A DNA stretch of 43,732 nt from Candidatus Brocadia sp. WS118 (GCA_007618135.1 PHFX01000013.1:1-43732); one strand, 5' to 3'; shown: positions 1 to 8,374, counted from the stretch's first letter. Numbers and translations are program-made. Notes: generated from the letters alone by a model not told the origin.

Positions 1-1785
1 AGGATAACCCGCCACATAAATGATCATGTCACCCGGCTTGGTAATCTTGCCTTCAGCATCTTTTTCTGGTGAAGTCATGCGTAAACACTCGTCAGGTGTT
101 AGTAAAGGACGCTGTGTTTCCTGCATGGTTCGCGTCACGTTGCCGTGCATCACCCCTACCCGCCTACCACTGGTCGTAATCTGCTCCTTGATGACCGTGG
201 TTTGTCCGGTCAGCTTGGATAAATGCTCGGCGGTTTCAATCCGGTTGGGTGGAAAGGCATTTTGAATATGACAATTGGACGTGATCGCCTCATCGTGGCC
301 GTATCCCGTCTCGCGGCTTTTAAGTTGGTTGATATCTTGGCAGATCAAATAGGCTTTAATACCGTAGCCAGCAATAAACGCCAAGGACTCCTGAAAGATT
401 TCCAGTTTACCCAGACTGGGAAATTCATCGAGCATCAACAAAAGCCGGTGCTTATAGTTCGCAACCGGCTGACCATCCTTAAAATCAAGCCTGTCTGCCA
501 GTGTCCGCACAATCATATTCATCATGATGCGCACCAGTGGCCGCAAACGAGTCTTATCGTTAGGCTGTGTCACAATGTATAAACTCACAGGGTTAGCGTT
601 GTGCATCAAATCACGAATTGCAAAATCCGAGCGGCTAATATTCTTTGCAACCAGTGGATCACGGTATAAGGATAGATATGATTTAGCTGTAGATAAAACT
701 GACCCTGCTTCCTCAGAGGGACGATCCAGCATATCTCGTGCGGAGGCGCCTACCACCGGATGGTTTGCTCCATTAACATGCGGATAGGTAGCCATTTCCA
801 TCCATAGTTCACCAATATCCCGTTCAGGATCGGATAGCATTGAATCAACAAGCGGCAATGTGGCCTCAGTCCCTTCAGCACCTTCATTTCCTGATTTATA
901 TAAAACATGCAAAATCACACCAACAAGAAGCGCCTGACTGGTTTTCTGCCAGTGGTCTCTTAGCCCCTTCCCATCTGGATCAACAATTAAAGTAGCGAGA
1001 TTTTGCACATCACCGACTTCAAGCCCATCATGCATCCTGATTTCATCCAACGGATTCCAACAAGCACTCCCTTTGGGTGAGGCAGGATCAAAGCGAATGA
1101 CTTTATTACCGGCATGAACCTTCCGCCAACCGGCTGTTACAGACCATAGTTCGCCTTTCAGATCAGTAATAACCGCACTATGCCCCCATGAAAGCAAGGT
1201 TGGAATAACCAAACCAACACCTTTACCCGACCGAGTCGGCGCATAACATAAAACATGTTCGAGGCCGTTATGTTTAAGGTAATGGGTTTTGCCTTTTTTA
1301 TCCTGCCAGGCACCTACATATACATAATCATTTTGTGGAATCTTTTTCGAGGTTAATCTTTTGAAGAAGGATTGTCTTAAAGGAAGCAGCCTTGCCGCTT
1401 GGATGTCTATTTCATCCGCCCAGCGCGCTGACCCATGTAAACTTGAGTTCGGACGCGATGAATTATCCGCAACCATTTTTACAATCAGTGTCAGAATCAG
1501 CCCCGCTCCTGCAAATAAAACACCCATACTTCCGGATAGCTCAATAATATCCGGATGCTGGCCATACCATTTATTAGCCCACTCAAAAATCGACCAAGGC
1601 GGGTATAACTGGTTAAAGTGAACACCAAGCTGCGGTTGATATTGGAATCTATAGGCAAAATATTGCGTTGCAACCTGAACCCCACCCAACATAAAGAAAA
1701 TCGCCATAATCTGAGTAAGCCTGGTTTTAACCAATCCTTCGTTCTTTATTATAGGATTTCCCGAATTTTGGTTTGAATGGTTCAT
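1..1785 (-). CDS. traG: TraG coupling protein (VirD4 family), C-terminus outside window
   Basis: This is the inner-membrane ATPase that couples the relaxase-DNA complex to the type IV secretion channel. The reading frame stays open from the ATG at 1785 to the window edge, giving about 595 residues; RP4 TraG has about 635. Hydrophobic segments lie near residues 23-35 and 80-98. A Walker A motif (APTRSGKG) is near residue 182 and a Walker B-like motif (LLMLDEFPSLGK) near 450, both typical of VirD4/TraG. The start overlaps the traI stop as ATGA (1782-1785), so the two genes are probably translationally coupled in a traJ-traI-traG operon. The gene is cut only by the window end. Confidence 0.95.
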   Translation of the reverse strand, partial: MNHSNQNSGNPIIKNEGLVKTRLTQIMAIFFMLGGVQVATQYFAYRFQYQPQLGVHFNQLYPPWSIFEWANKWYGQHPDIIELSGSMGVLFAGAGLILTLIVKMVADNSSRPNSSLHGSARWADEIDIQAARLLPLRQSFFKRLTSKKIPQNDYVYVGAWQDKKGKTHYLKHNGLEHVLCYAPTRSGKGVGLVIPTLLSWGHSAVITDLKGELWSVTAGWRKVHAGNKVIRFDPASPKGSACWNPLDEIRMHDGLEVGDVQNLATLIVDPDGKGLRDHWQKTSQALLVGVILHVLYKSGNEGAEGTEATLPLVDSMLSDPERDIGELWMEMATYPHVNGANHPVVGASARDMLDRPSEEAGSVLSTAKSYLSLYRDPLVAKNISRSDFAIRDLMHNANPVSLYIVTQPNDKTRLRPLVRIMMNMIVRTLADRLDFKDGQPVANYKHRLLLMLDEFPSLGKLEIFQESLAFIAGYGIKAYLICQDINQLKSRETGYGHDEAITSNCHIQNAFPPNRIETAEHLSKLTGQTTVIKEQITTSGRRVGVMHGNVTRTMQETQRPLLTPDECLRMTSPEKDAEGKITKPGDMIIYVAGYP

Positions 1786-3440
1786 TTTGATCGTCCTTTT
1801 CGAGGTGATTTGATACTGATTCTGGACACTTTCTGCTGCAATGGATTCTCTTGCTTATCTAAACCATTCGCATCGCGACCCTCTAATCCTTGACCCGTTC
1901 TGTTATTGATTAAATCTAATCGGCGTTGTTCTAATGCTTCATCATCAAATGTAACATCAAGATTTGTATCTACAGCGACTTGAACAACTTTTTCACGGAA
2001 ATCATCCGACCCATTGATAGTCAATTTCTTACCGTACTTAATCTTAGCCTCTTGTAATATTCCTGATATTTTATCTTTGGCCGCACCAGCCATAATGACC
2101 AACCGATTGCCGCCATCACGAATGGCGATTGATCCGATATTACAAATAATCGTGCCCGTTCTAGTAATCGTCTCTATAAAATCCTTATTCTTTAGAGAAT
2201 CGTCATTAGTCTGTGTACCAGAGACATTATTTGTCTGCGCGCTATAATCTTTTCTGGCTCGCAATATGTCCAGTGCTTCCTGATTTCCCTGCCGGGATTC
2301 CTTCACCAGCCAACTCAACCAGTCCATTCTTTTATGCCTTGCTTTTGAGGCTTGATATCCTTCCTTAAAATCTTTATTAATCGCGTCGATCCTTGTTTTC
2401 AATTCACTATAAACAGACGCAGCCATTATTTTTTTGGACAGCCTACCCGCAGTAACATTTTTGATCAGTAGTCGTTTTAACTTGGCTTTGGTTTTGACTG
2501 CTTCTATGGCCTGATTCTTTTTATCACGCAGTTTATTCCATTGGTTTTTTCCCTGTATTGCCGCCTCATTCTGCTCTTTTGTGTATTGCGCATATAGTTT
2601 TGATGTATCAATTTTGTTACGAAGTGGCCTGGGTTCATATTGCTTTGAATATTGTTTTTTTGTTGTTGTATCGTCATCAACCCCGACATAATCACCGAGC
2701 CTCTTAACCAAATTGGCCTTTGATAAGGCTCTGTCAATAGAACTGGCTTTAACACCAATCCCATTACCGGAAACAAATACAAAACCATTACCGCGCTCAC
2801 GCAATTCGAGGCCATGATCCTTTAATACTTGGTGTAATTCAGTCCAGCTTGTCGCAGCTTGAATCTGCGCCAGGCATTCTTGCTGCATCCAACCTATAAG
2901 ACTCTCCGATCCAGCCTTGAACTCAATATTGGACGCCCTACCCTGCGCACCGCGTTTGATTGTTTCGTGATTATCCGGTGTTAATCCGTACTCTTGCTCC
3001 AACTTTTCACAGAGCTCACCAATGACTTTATAGTCATAATGGGGGTTATGGATCGTAAGCCTTTCTGGATGAATTTTGTTGATCGCAATATGCATATGCA
3101 GATGATCAGTGTCATGATGCACCACACTGAGTCGTTGGTGTTCACCAAAGCCTAGGCCATCACAGAGTTGGTCCTCTATTTGCTGCAAAGTAGCTTCGGA
3201 TAGTTCATCATCACGAAAACTAACCACCAGGTGATAGGTTTTGTCAGAAGTCGCGCGTTGATTCATCTGCTGCGTATTAAGCACTTCTGCAACCACACAA
3301 TCCGGACGATCCGAGTAACAATTAACTGCTCGGATTAAGCCGATGCGCTCAGTCTTGTTTTGTGGGTCAACAATATAATTCACCAGTCCGGCAAAGTTGC
3401 TTTTCTTAACTGAATTGATTGGGATGTGTTTGGCTATCAT
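1782..3440 (-). CDS. traI: TraI relaxase (MOBP, RP4 type)
   Basis: This relaxase nicks oriT, stays bound to the 5' end and is exported with the strand. The N-terminus closely resembles RP4 TraI: the catalytic tyrosine is Tyr22 (in NYIVD), and the metal-binding histidine motif HHDTDHLHMHIAINKIHP lies near residues 107-124, preceded by the EHQRLS motif. The protein has 552 residues against about 730 in RP4. The N-terminal relaxase region is conserved, while the C-terminal half is shorter and rich in Lys/Arg/Asn. It lies 28 bp downstream of traJ and overlaps traG by 4 bp. The pairing with the nic site at 4057/4058 is inferred from family and position. Confidence 0.96.
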   Translation of the reverse strand: MIAKHIPINSVKKSNFAGLVNYIVDPQNKTERIGLIRAVNCYSDRPDCVVAEVLNTQQMNQRATSDKTYHLVVSFRDDELSEATLQQIEDQLCDGLGFGEHQRLSVVHHDTDHLHMHIAINKIHPERLTIHNPHYDYKVIGELCEKLEQEYGLTPDNHETIKRGAQGRASNIEFKAGSESLIGWMQQECLAQIQAATSWTELHQVLKDHGLELRERGNGFVFVSGNGIGVKASSIDRALSKANLVKRLGDYVGVDDDTTTKKQYSKQYEPRPLRNKIDTSKLYAQYTKEQNEAAIQGKNQWNKLRDKKNQAIEAVKTKAKLKRLLIKNVTAGRLSKKIMAASVYSELKTRIDAINKDFKEGYQASKARHKRMDWLSWLVKESRQGNQEALDILRARKDYSAQTNNVSGTQTNDDSLKNKDFIETITRTGTIICNIGSIAIRDGGNRLVIMAGAAKDKISGILQEAKIKYGKKLTINGSDDFREKVVQVAVDTNLDVTFDDEALEQRRLDLINNRTGQGLEGRDANGLDKQENPLQQKVSRISIKSPRKGRSK

Positions 3441-3468
3441 GATTATTTAATCGAGTTCTCTTAGGTTT

Positions 3469-3837
3469 TTATTTTTTTGAATTGATGATTTTCATCATGA
3501 TGCCCGTCATTTGTGTGCGGGTTTCTTCAATGTCTTTTAACAGACCATTAATTGTTTTCTTGTCAAAATGGGCTGCACGCCGATCATCGCTTAACCATAA
3601 TTTTAAAAGCCCCCCTAGCCTGCCTAGATCACCGTTTATTTTTGCCAGTTCATTTACTTTTTGGTTATCCATGATGCTGGTTGGCTCATAACCTAAGCCT
3701 AGTTTTTTTAAATATTCTGAAATACTCAGGCCGCATTTTTCGGCTTGCTCCCTGATGATTTTTCCTTCTTCCGGTTCAACTGGAACCCTGAGATGGAGTT
3801 TGTATTTTCTTTTATTCTTTGGGTTTGTCTCACTCAT
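3469..3837 (-). CDS. traJ: TraJ oriT-binding relaxosome protein
   Basis: This 122-residue protein matches RP4 TraJ in length (about 123) and in the signature INGDLGRLGGLLKLWL near residues 69-84. The N-terminal part (VPVEPEEGKIIREQAEKCGLSISEYL) looks like a ribbon-helix-helix DNA-binding region. In RP4, TraJ binds one arm of the inverted repeat beside nic and recruits TraI. A matching repeat lies at 4010-4049, upstream of this gene. It is the first gene of the traJ-traI-traG operon, reading away from oriT. Confidence 0.93.
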   Translation of the reverse strand: MSETNPKNKRKYKLHLRVPVEPEEGKIIREQAEKCGLSISEYLKKLGLGYEPTSIMDNQKVNELAKINGDLGRLGGLLKLWLSDDRRAAHFDKKTINGLLKDIEETRTQMTGIMMKIINSKK

Positions 3838-3962
3838 TGCTTTGGTTGGTTCTTCGTTTTCTCGATTGCTTTTGTGTTTCTTATTTCATTTATTGGGTGT
3901 TGCCTCTACTTCGGACTTTGAATTTGCTTTGCGTCTGCTTTTGCTTCTGCTTTTACCCTTGC

Positions 3963-4070
3963 CTCGCAGAGCAGGATTATCGTTGAGCACACCGTGCGAA
4001 TAAGAGCTTGTGATGTTGGATGACAAGTTTACTTGTTAGCTAACATCACATATCCTGCCCTATTTTGTAG
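3963..4070 (+). other. oriT: oriT, RP4/IncP-like origin of transfer (nic 4057/4058)
   Basis: The predicted nic core TATCCTG|CCC lies at 4051-4060 and matches the IncP consensus YATCCTG|Y. It sits 8 bp from an imperfect inverted repeat (4010-4049), the spacing known for the RP4 TraJ site. The left flank also resembles RP4 oriT base by base as I recall it (GCCTCGCAGAGCAGGATT, then CGTTGAGCAC, then GTGCGAATAAG). It lies between divergent traJ and traK, as in RP4. If the plus strand is nicked, traK-traL-traM enter the recipient first and traJ-traI-traG last. Confidence 0.92.
4010..4049. repeat. oriT inverted repeat, probable TraJ site
   Basis: The left arm is at 4010-4027 (GTGATGTTGGATGACAAG) and the right arm at 4032-4049, with a 4-bp TTTA spacer. 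The arms match at 14 of 18 positions and both end in GTGATGTT. The right arm, 8 bp from nic, contains the palindrome GTTAGCTAAC, so TraJ binding may overlap a repressor site. Confidence 0.85.
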
Positions 4071-4288
4071 TAATTGTCCTTGATTGAGTATAACATTATT
4101 GTTGTAACTTATTTAAGTGTAGTCTATTTTAACGAATTACGCGTATAGTATGTATGTTAGTAATTACTCTTAATTACTTCAGAGTTACTTCTTAATGCTC
4201 TTGATTGAATGGTAATGCTTGTGTGTTCATTCAATACAACTTATAGTCAATAATTATTACTAATACTGTACTGGGCTCTATAAGTGCT
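4071..4288 (+). promoter_or_regulatory. traK upstream region, candidate TraK binding and promoter zone
   Basis: This is an AT-rich non-coding stretch between nic and traK. It carries repeated AATTACT/AGTTACT motifs between about 4158 and 4192. In RP4 the equivalent position is intrinsically bent DNA bound by TraK, and the traK promoter lies here. I do not see one clearly best -35/-10 pair, so the assignment is positional. Confidence 0.5.
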
Positions 4289-4675
4289 ATGAAAAAGGAT
4301 ATTTCTGCGCGTCTTGCTGAAAAGTTAGCGCATAGTGATTCTCAACATGCAAAACGAAATCTTGCGATTTTCTTTGTTTTGCGCGATGAAATAAATTCAG
4401 CAATCAATACTGGGTGGTCGGTTAAGGATATCTGGCAGTTATTGCATGAAGAAAAAAAGATTTTAATTAGCTATCAAGTGTTCTTGAGGCTGGTTAAAAA
4501 ACACACCGAATACACGGCTTTTAAAAGAAAAGGAAGTGGTAAAAAAATAAGTAAAGAAAATGAACTAGAACCAAAAACTGAAGCAAAAGAAACACAGAAA
4601 TTAGCGAAGGATGCAGGTAAAGCGGAAGGTTTTGAATGGAATAATGAATCCAATTTAGATGATCTTGTTGGATGA
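4289..4675 (+). CDS. traK: TraK oriT-binding protein
   Basis: This 128-residue, lysine-rich basic protein has the layout of RP4 TraK. Its N-terminal folded part (residues 1-75) contains NLAIFFVLRDEINSAINTGWSVKDIW followed by a YQVFLRLVKKH segment. A charged linker follows, and the C-terminus GFEWNNESNLDDLVG resembles the RP4 TraK tail. TraK wraps oriT DNA and strengthens relaxosome formation. It starts the rightward traK-traL-traM transcript. The identification rests on position, length and these motifs. Confidence 0.85.
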   Translation: MKKDISARLAEKLAHSDSQHAKRNLAIFFVLRDEINSAINTGWSVKDIWQLLHEEKKILISYQVFLRLVKKHTEYTAFKRKGSGKKISKENELEPKTEAKETQKLAKDAGKAEGFEWNNESNLDDLVG

Positions 4676-4753
4676 CTATAAAATTGTTTTAGATTCATCC
4701 AATGATGTCAGAAGTATTATTTCTCCATAATTTAACTCAAAGGATTATTCATA

Positions 4754-5485
4754 ATGGCTAAAATACATATGGTATTGCAAGGCAAGGGAGGCGTTGGTAA
4801 ATCTTTCATCGCATCAATCATTGCACAACATTGTTACGCCAAGAAAAAAGATACGCTTTGTATTGATACCGATCCGGTGAATGCCACTTTCCTTGGGTTT
4901 AAGAAATTAAATGTTAAAAAACTGGATTTAATGGAAGGTGATGAAATTGATCCTCGTAAATTTGATAATTTGGTTGAATTAATCTCCAAAAGTAAATCAG
5001 ATGTAGTGATTGATAACGGCGCCAGCACCTTCGTGGCCTTATCCCATTATTTAATTAGTAACCACATACCTGCCCTGCTTAAAGAAATGGGACATGAGTT
5101 GATCGTGCATACCGTAATTACTGGCGGTCAGGCACTATCAGATACATTAAATGGGTTTGACTTAATGATTAAACAGTTCTCGAGTGATATTACTTTTGTC
5201 GTGTGGATTAACCCTTTCTGGGGAAAGATAGAATCCAATGGAAAGAGTTTCGAATCAATGAAAGTTTACTTGGATAACAAAAGTCGCGTATCAGCTATTA
5301 TCAAAATACCAGACTATAAGGCTGAAACTTTCGGTCGTGATTTAAGTGAAATGTTACAAGCTAAACTGACTTTTGATGATGCGATAGATAAACCAGAATT
5401 AACAATTATGATGCGCCAACGGCTTAAAATAGTTAAAAGCCAACTCTTTGAGCAATTAGAAGGGGCACAAGCCGTATTAGCATGA
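4754..5485 (+). CDS. traL: TraL, ParA-like ATPase of the IncP Tra1 region
   Basis: This 243-residue P-loop ATPase has a deviant Walker A motif (QGKGGVGKS) at residues 9-17, followed by LCIDTDPVNATFLGF, and it ends in MRQRLKIVKSQLFEQL. These motifs match RP4 TraL along the whole length. Its exact role in RP4 transfer is not settled and it is not essential there. The stop overlaps traM by 4 bp (ATGA). It should not be mistaken for the plasmid partition ATPase, which is encoded at 8375-9049. Confidence 0.92.
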   Translation: MAKIHMVLQGKGGVGKSFIASIIAQHCYAKKKDTLCIDTDPVNATFLGFKKLNVKKLDLMEGDEIDPRKFDNLVELISKSKSDVVIDNGASTFVALSHYLISNHIPALLKEMGHELIVHTVITGGQALSDTLNGFDLMIKQFSSDITFVVWINPFWGKIESNGKSFESMKVYLDNKSRVSAIIKIPDYKAETFGRDLSEMLQAKLTFDDAIDKPELTIMMRQRLKIVKSQLFEQLEGAQAVLA

Positions 5486-5931
5486 GTACGATCGATGAAA
5501 AGATTGATGAAGCCATTCAGGAGATTGCTTCCGTACATGGCATAGCCGTATCAAAAGATGATCCCATCATGATATTGCATACCATGAATGATCGCCTCAT
5601 TTCGGATAGCAAGGCTGCACAGCAGGAATTGTTGGATAATTTCCGAAGTGAACTTGAAGTGACTGTTTCTGAATTATCACTTCAAGCTAAAAACCATTCT
5701 GACCGAATTCTCAATACAACAATAACGACAAGCAAAAATGAAATTGCGCGAGTGATGGAAGAACAATCCCATATTATTATTGAGCGCTGGAAAGCTGATT
5801 TGCAAACTGAATTCAATGAAGCCTGCAAAACAATGACAACTTCAAGACAAACTGCAATATTGAATATTATTGCTTCATTTATTACTTTAATTTCTGCTGG
5901 AATTATTTTGACTATTTTTCTAACAAAATAA
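5482..5931 (+). CDS. traM: TraM, membrane-anchored Tra1 protein
   Basis: This 149-residue protein has a long helical, probably coiled-coil, central region (about residues 40-115). It ends in a single hydrophobic segment, ILNIIASFITLISAGIILTIF, near the C-terminus, so it is likely tail-anchored in the inner membrane. Position and layout match RP4 TraM, which lies after traL and is dispensable or auxiliary for transfer. It overlaps traL by 4 bp. No further genes of the family follow. Confidence 0.8.
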   Translation: MSTIDEKIDEAIQEIASVHGIAVSKDDPIMILHTMNDRLISDSKAAQQELLDNFRSELEVTVSELSLQAKNHSDRILNTTITTSKNEIARVMEEQSHIIIERWKADLQTEFNEACKTMTTSRQTAILNIIASFITLISAGIILTIFLTK

Positions 5932-5983
5932 AAGGTAACACCAGAAGAAGCTACTCTACCCTATCGCAAGCTGAAGAAATATC

Positions 5984-6463
5984 ATGAAGCATCATGACCG
6001 CAGCGCCGGTTACCAACTCCTGGAATCAGCCTCGCTGGTCGAATTCAGAATCGGCAAACCACTTATTCAAACCTGTACTGACGGGGAAAATATCTTCCTC
6101 CAGATTGATCTGATGTTGGGAGTCGCTGACGAGGAAGAATCCGCCGATATCGCTGAATGGGCGTCTTTTGGACTCATTTTCGCTCTGGCTGTTTTGTCTT
6201 TTGCAGATGCTCGACCACGGGGCTTATCAGATCAAGATTTGGTCGATGGCGACGAATTTACAGTAAGCGATTTGTTCGAGTGCCTACGCTTTGTCAGCGG
6301 AGAATTACGATTTTCATCCGATTACTTACGCGGACGTTGTATGAAGACAGACATCACCGTAAGAAAGGACGGCATGCTGACCTTGAGCACCAGAAATCGG
6401 GGACAAGCTGCATTGTTCTGGCTAGATCGATTACAAGGCAAAAAGAAGCTGGTACTCATATAA
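5984..6463 (+). CDS. hypothetical protein in the leading region
   Basis: I do not recognise this 159-residue protein. It begins MKHHDRSAGYQLLESASLVEF and has an acidic middle (ADEEESADIAEW). A hydrophobic stretch follows (WASFGLIFALAVLSFA, about residues 54-69). The C-terminal half is basic and could form beta strands (KTDITVRKDGMLTLSTRNRG). There is no signal peptide or catalytic motif I can name. It lies 52 bp after traM and before the toxin-antitoxin promoter, so it may be read from the traKLM transcript. It would enter recipients early if the nic orientation given for oriT is right. Confidence 0.6.
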   Translation: MKHHDRSAGYQLLESASLVEFRIGKPLIQTCTDGENIFLQIDLMLGVADEEESADIAEWASFGLIFALAVLSFADARPRGLSDQDLVDGDEFTVSDLFECLRFVSGELRFSSDYLRGRCMKTDITVRKDGMLTLSTRNRGQAALFWLDRLQGKKKLVLI

Positions 6464-6584
6464 AACGATTACTCATCCATGTCGATCACCATGCCTCACA
6501 TAATGACCAATTTGTTTTGACTATTTTTTCCTTGGAAATGCGCAAACCCCTTCAGACTAATTTCATATTGGAAGAGACTAGATT

Positions 6585-6630
6585 TTGACCTAATTGGCAC
6601 GATTCGATTATAATGAACGATTCGAACGAT
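6585..6630 (+). promoter_or_regulatory. promoter and operator of the toxin-antitoxin pair
   Basis: A -35 box TTGACC (6585-6590) and a -10 box TATAAT (6609-6614) are spaced 18 bp apart. The -10 box is flanked by two copies of ACGATTCGA (6599-6607 and 6617-6625), a layout suited to autorepression by the antitoxin. Transcription would start near 6620, which rules out an ATG at 6613 and supports the one at 6649. Confidence 0.7.
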
Positions 6631-6648
6631 ATTAATAAGGTCACAATA

Positions 6649-6909
6649 ATGGATGCACTTTCTGCCAATGAAGCAAAAACTCAATTTGGCGACATGCTGT
6701 TAAAAGCGCAGCGTGCCCCAATTCAAATTAACAAAAACGGGAAACCAGTTGCTGTAGTCATCTCGATGGATGAATACGAAAGCATTGAGGCGCTCAAGCT
6801 TCGATTTTTGCAATCGAGAGCCGTCCAAGCCCAAATGGATATCAAGGCGGGCAACATCGTTGATGGCGATTCTTTTTTTGGTACATTAGAAACTGATCAG
6901 TACGACTAA
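6649..6909 (+). CDS. antitoxin, Phd/YefM family
   Basis: This 86-residue antitoxin would neutralise the ParE-like toxin encoded next and repress the operon. The N-terminal fold shows the family pattern LSANEAKTQFGDMLLKAQ and then PVAVVISMDEYESIE (about residues 5-48). The C-terminal tail, from about residue 60, would bind the toxin. I chose the ATG at 6649, preceded by AAGG (6637-6640), because an upstream ATG at 6613 overlaps the -10 box. The stop overlaps the toxin start by one base (TAATG). Confidence 0.88.
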   Translation: MDALSANEAKTQFGDMLLKAQRAPIQINKNGKPVAVVISMDEYESIEALKLRFLQSRAVQAQMDIKAGNIVDGDSFFGTLETDQYD

Positions 6910-7217
6910 TGCCTGGTTTTCGTTTAACCCCAGATGCTCAGACCGACCTTATTGAAATACGCCGTTTTACGATCAGACAATGGAGCAAAGCGCAGTCGCA
7001 AAAATATTTATCAGAACTTCAGCAAACGATTCGATTGCTGGCTGAAACACCTTCTCTCGGTAAATCAAGGCCAGATGTTGGACCGAACGTATTAAGTTTT
7101 CCCTGCTCAAGTCATGTCATTTACTACGTTGTGTATGAGCAACAATTGGTTGTATTCGGCGTATTGCACAAACGCATGGTGCCATTTAACCACCTTACTG
7201 TGCGAGAGGCGTTTTAA
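6909..7217 (+). CDS. parE: toxin, ParE/RelE superfamily
   Basis: This 102-residue toxin opens with FRLTPDAQTDLIEIRRFTIRQWS, the typical ParE start. It continues with LLAETPSLGKSRPDVGPNVLSFPCSSHVIYYVV and ends VFGVLHKRMVPFNHL. ParE toxins poison DNA gyrase, while related RelE toxins cut mRNA; the N-terminal pattern and the missing RelE catalytic residues favour ParE. With the antitoxin it probably kills plasmid-free daughter cells. The gene is translationally coupled to the antitoxin. Confidence 0.87.
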   Translation: MPGFRLTPDAQTDLIEIRRFTIRQWSKAQSQKYLSELQQTIRLLAETPSLGKSRPDVGPNVLSFPCSSHVIYYVVYEQQLVVFGVLHKRMVPFNHLTVREAF

Positions 7218-7270
7218 TATGTAATAACTACCCCTATATTAATCAACAAATTCCTTTCTGCGACTGCGTT

Positions 7271-7615
7271 GTGCCGATTTCTCTACGTTTATTTTTCTAT
7301 AGGGCTTATACAACCCTCCTTACGCTAAAGATAATCGGGACAGTTTATTTGTTATCTACACTACAAAATAAAAATATCGGTCGATTTTTGACGGAATTAG
7401 CCAGGATCCTAGCCCTTTCTGTTGTTCGGGAACATGCTTTATTACTCGCTATCCAACGACCGGAATACAATATTTGCGGTCTTCGTCGTTCCGATCTGAA
7501 AAATTATCTTCTTTATGTTTCCGTCGGATAGCTCTCTCGATACCTCAAACGTGTCGCTAAAACCTACCGATACTATCTAACGCGTAATGGTCGAGCAGCT
7601 GTCGCAACCTGTTAA
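7271..7615 (+). pseudogene. decayed gene with in-frame stop, winged-helix-like C-terminus
   Basis: The open frame (GTG at 7271) runs to a TAG at 7529-7531. The same frame then continues LSRYLKRVAKTYRYYLTRNG to a TAA at 7613-7615. Together the segments GLRRSDLKNYL, SRYLKRV and KTYRYYLT look like the end of a winged-helix-type protein that has lost residues and gained a stop. I cannot name the family, and no intact copy is visible here. It is probably an inactive remnant between the toxin gene and the partition locus. Confidence 0.45.
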
Positions 7616-7738
7616 AAAATAACAGCATTTACCATTTTTTAAATCATTTACTTAATCCCCCAGGATTTTCTGGAGACATATTTTCTTGACATCATTTAAC
7701 TTGTAAGAGACTAAAACCCTAAATTATATTAATATTTA

Positions 7739-8374
7739 ACGTACTACTATACATACGTACATATATTTTAACGTAAACTATTAGAGAAAAATCCATTGTA
7801 CGTACAAACGTACGTGATATATTAAAGCAACTATACAAAAGTTTCATCTTGTATGTACGAATGTACGTTATTACGTCCTGACGTTATATTGACCTCATAA
7901 AAACATGATTCTTTTGCGTTCTCAATCAGGACATCTTATAAAGATTCTAGTATTAACGTACAACTATACATACGTATATATGTTAATACATCAATACGTA
8001 TTAACGTTAGACATTACGTGAAAATTCATTTAACGTACAAATGTTATGATATATTAACGTAACTATATAAAGGTATCACCGTATATGTACGATTGTACGA
8101 TTGTACGATTGTACGTTATTATGTATTGACGTTATCTGGGCCTCATAAAATATGGCTCATTTGCGTACTAGATCAGGATATCTTACAAAGATTCTAGTAT
8201 GAACGTACAAATATACATGCGTACACATGTTAATACATTAATACGTATTCACGTTAAATATTTTGTGAAAATTCAATTAACGTACATACGTTGTGATATA
8301 TTAACGTTATAATATAAATGTATTTTAATATTGGTACATTTGTGCGTTAATATACAACAACGTTTAAGGGCTTC
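7739..8374. repeat. three tandem copies of the parA upstream region (ACGTAC-rich, candidate centromere/operator)
   Basis: There are three imperfect direct copies: 7739-7954, 7955-8201 and 8202-8374. Each starts AACGTACNA, contains GATATATTAA and ends near a CTCATAAAA/CTTCATGAAA block. Copies 1 and 2 end in TCAGGA(C/T)ATCTTA and GATTCTAGTAT. In copy 3 this terminal block is the parA start codon region, so copies 1 and 2 look like old duplications of the parA promoter-start region. Motifs AACGTACA and TGTACGTT occur many times, with TGTACGAT three times in a row at 8095-8118. A role as partner-protein binding site (centromere and operator) is inferred from position. Confidence 0.8.

Noticed and set aside
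20-787. Plus-strand open frames over the traG region
   Set aside because: They oppose a long frame with clear VirD4 motifs and have no protein features of their own.
2504-2815. Open frame of 103 codons inside traI, like RP4 traH
   Set aside because: RP4 has traH within traI in another frame, but this frame lies in a different part of the gene, shows no resemblance I recognise and lacks a clear ribosome binding site.
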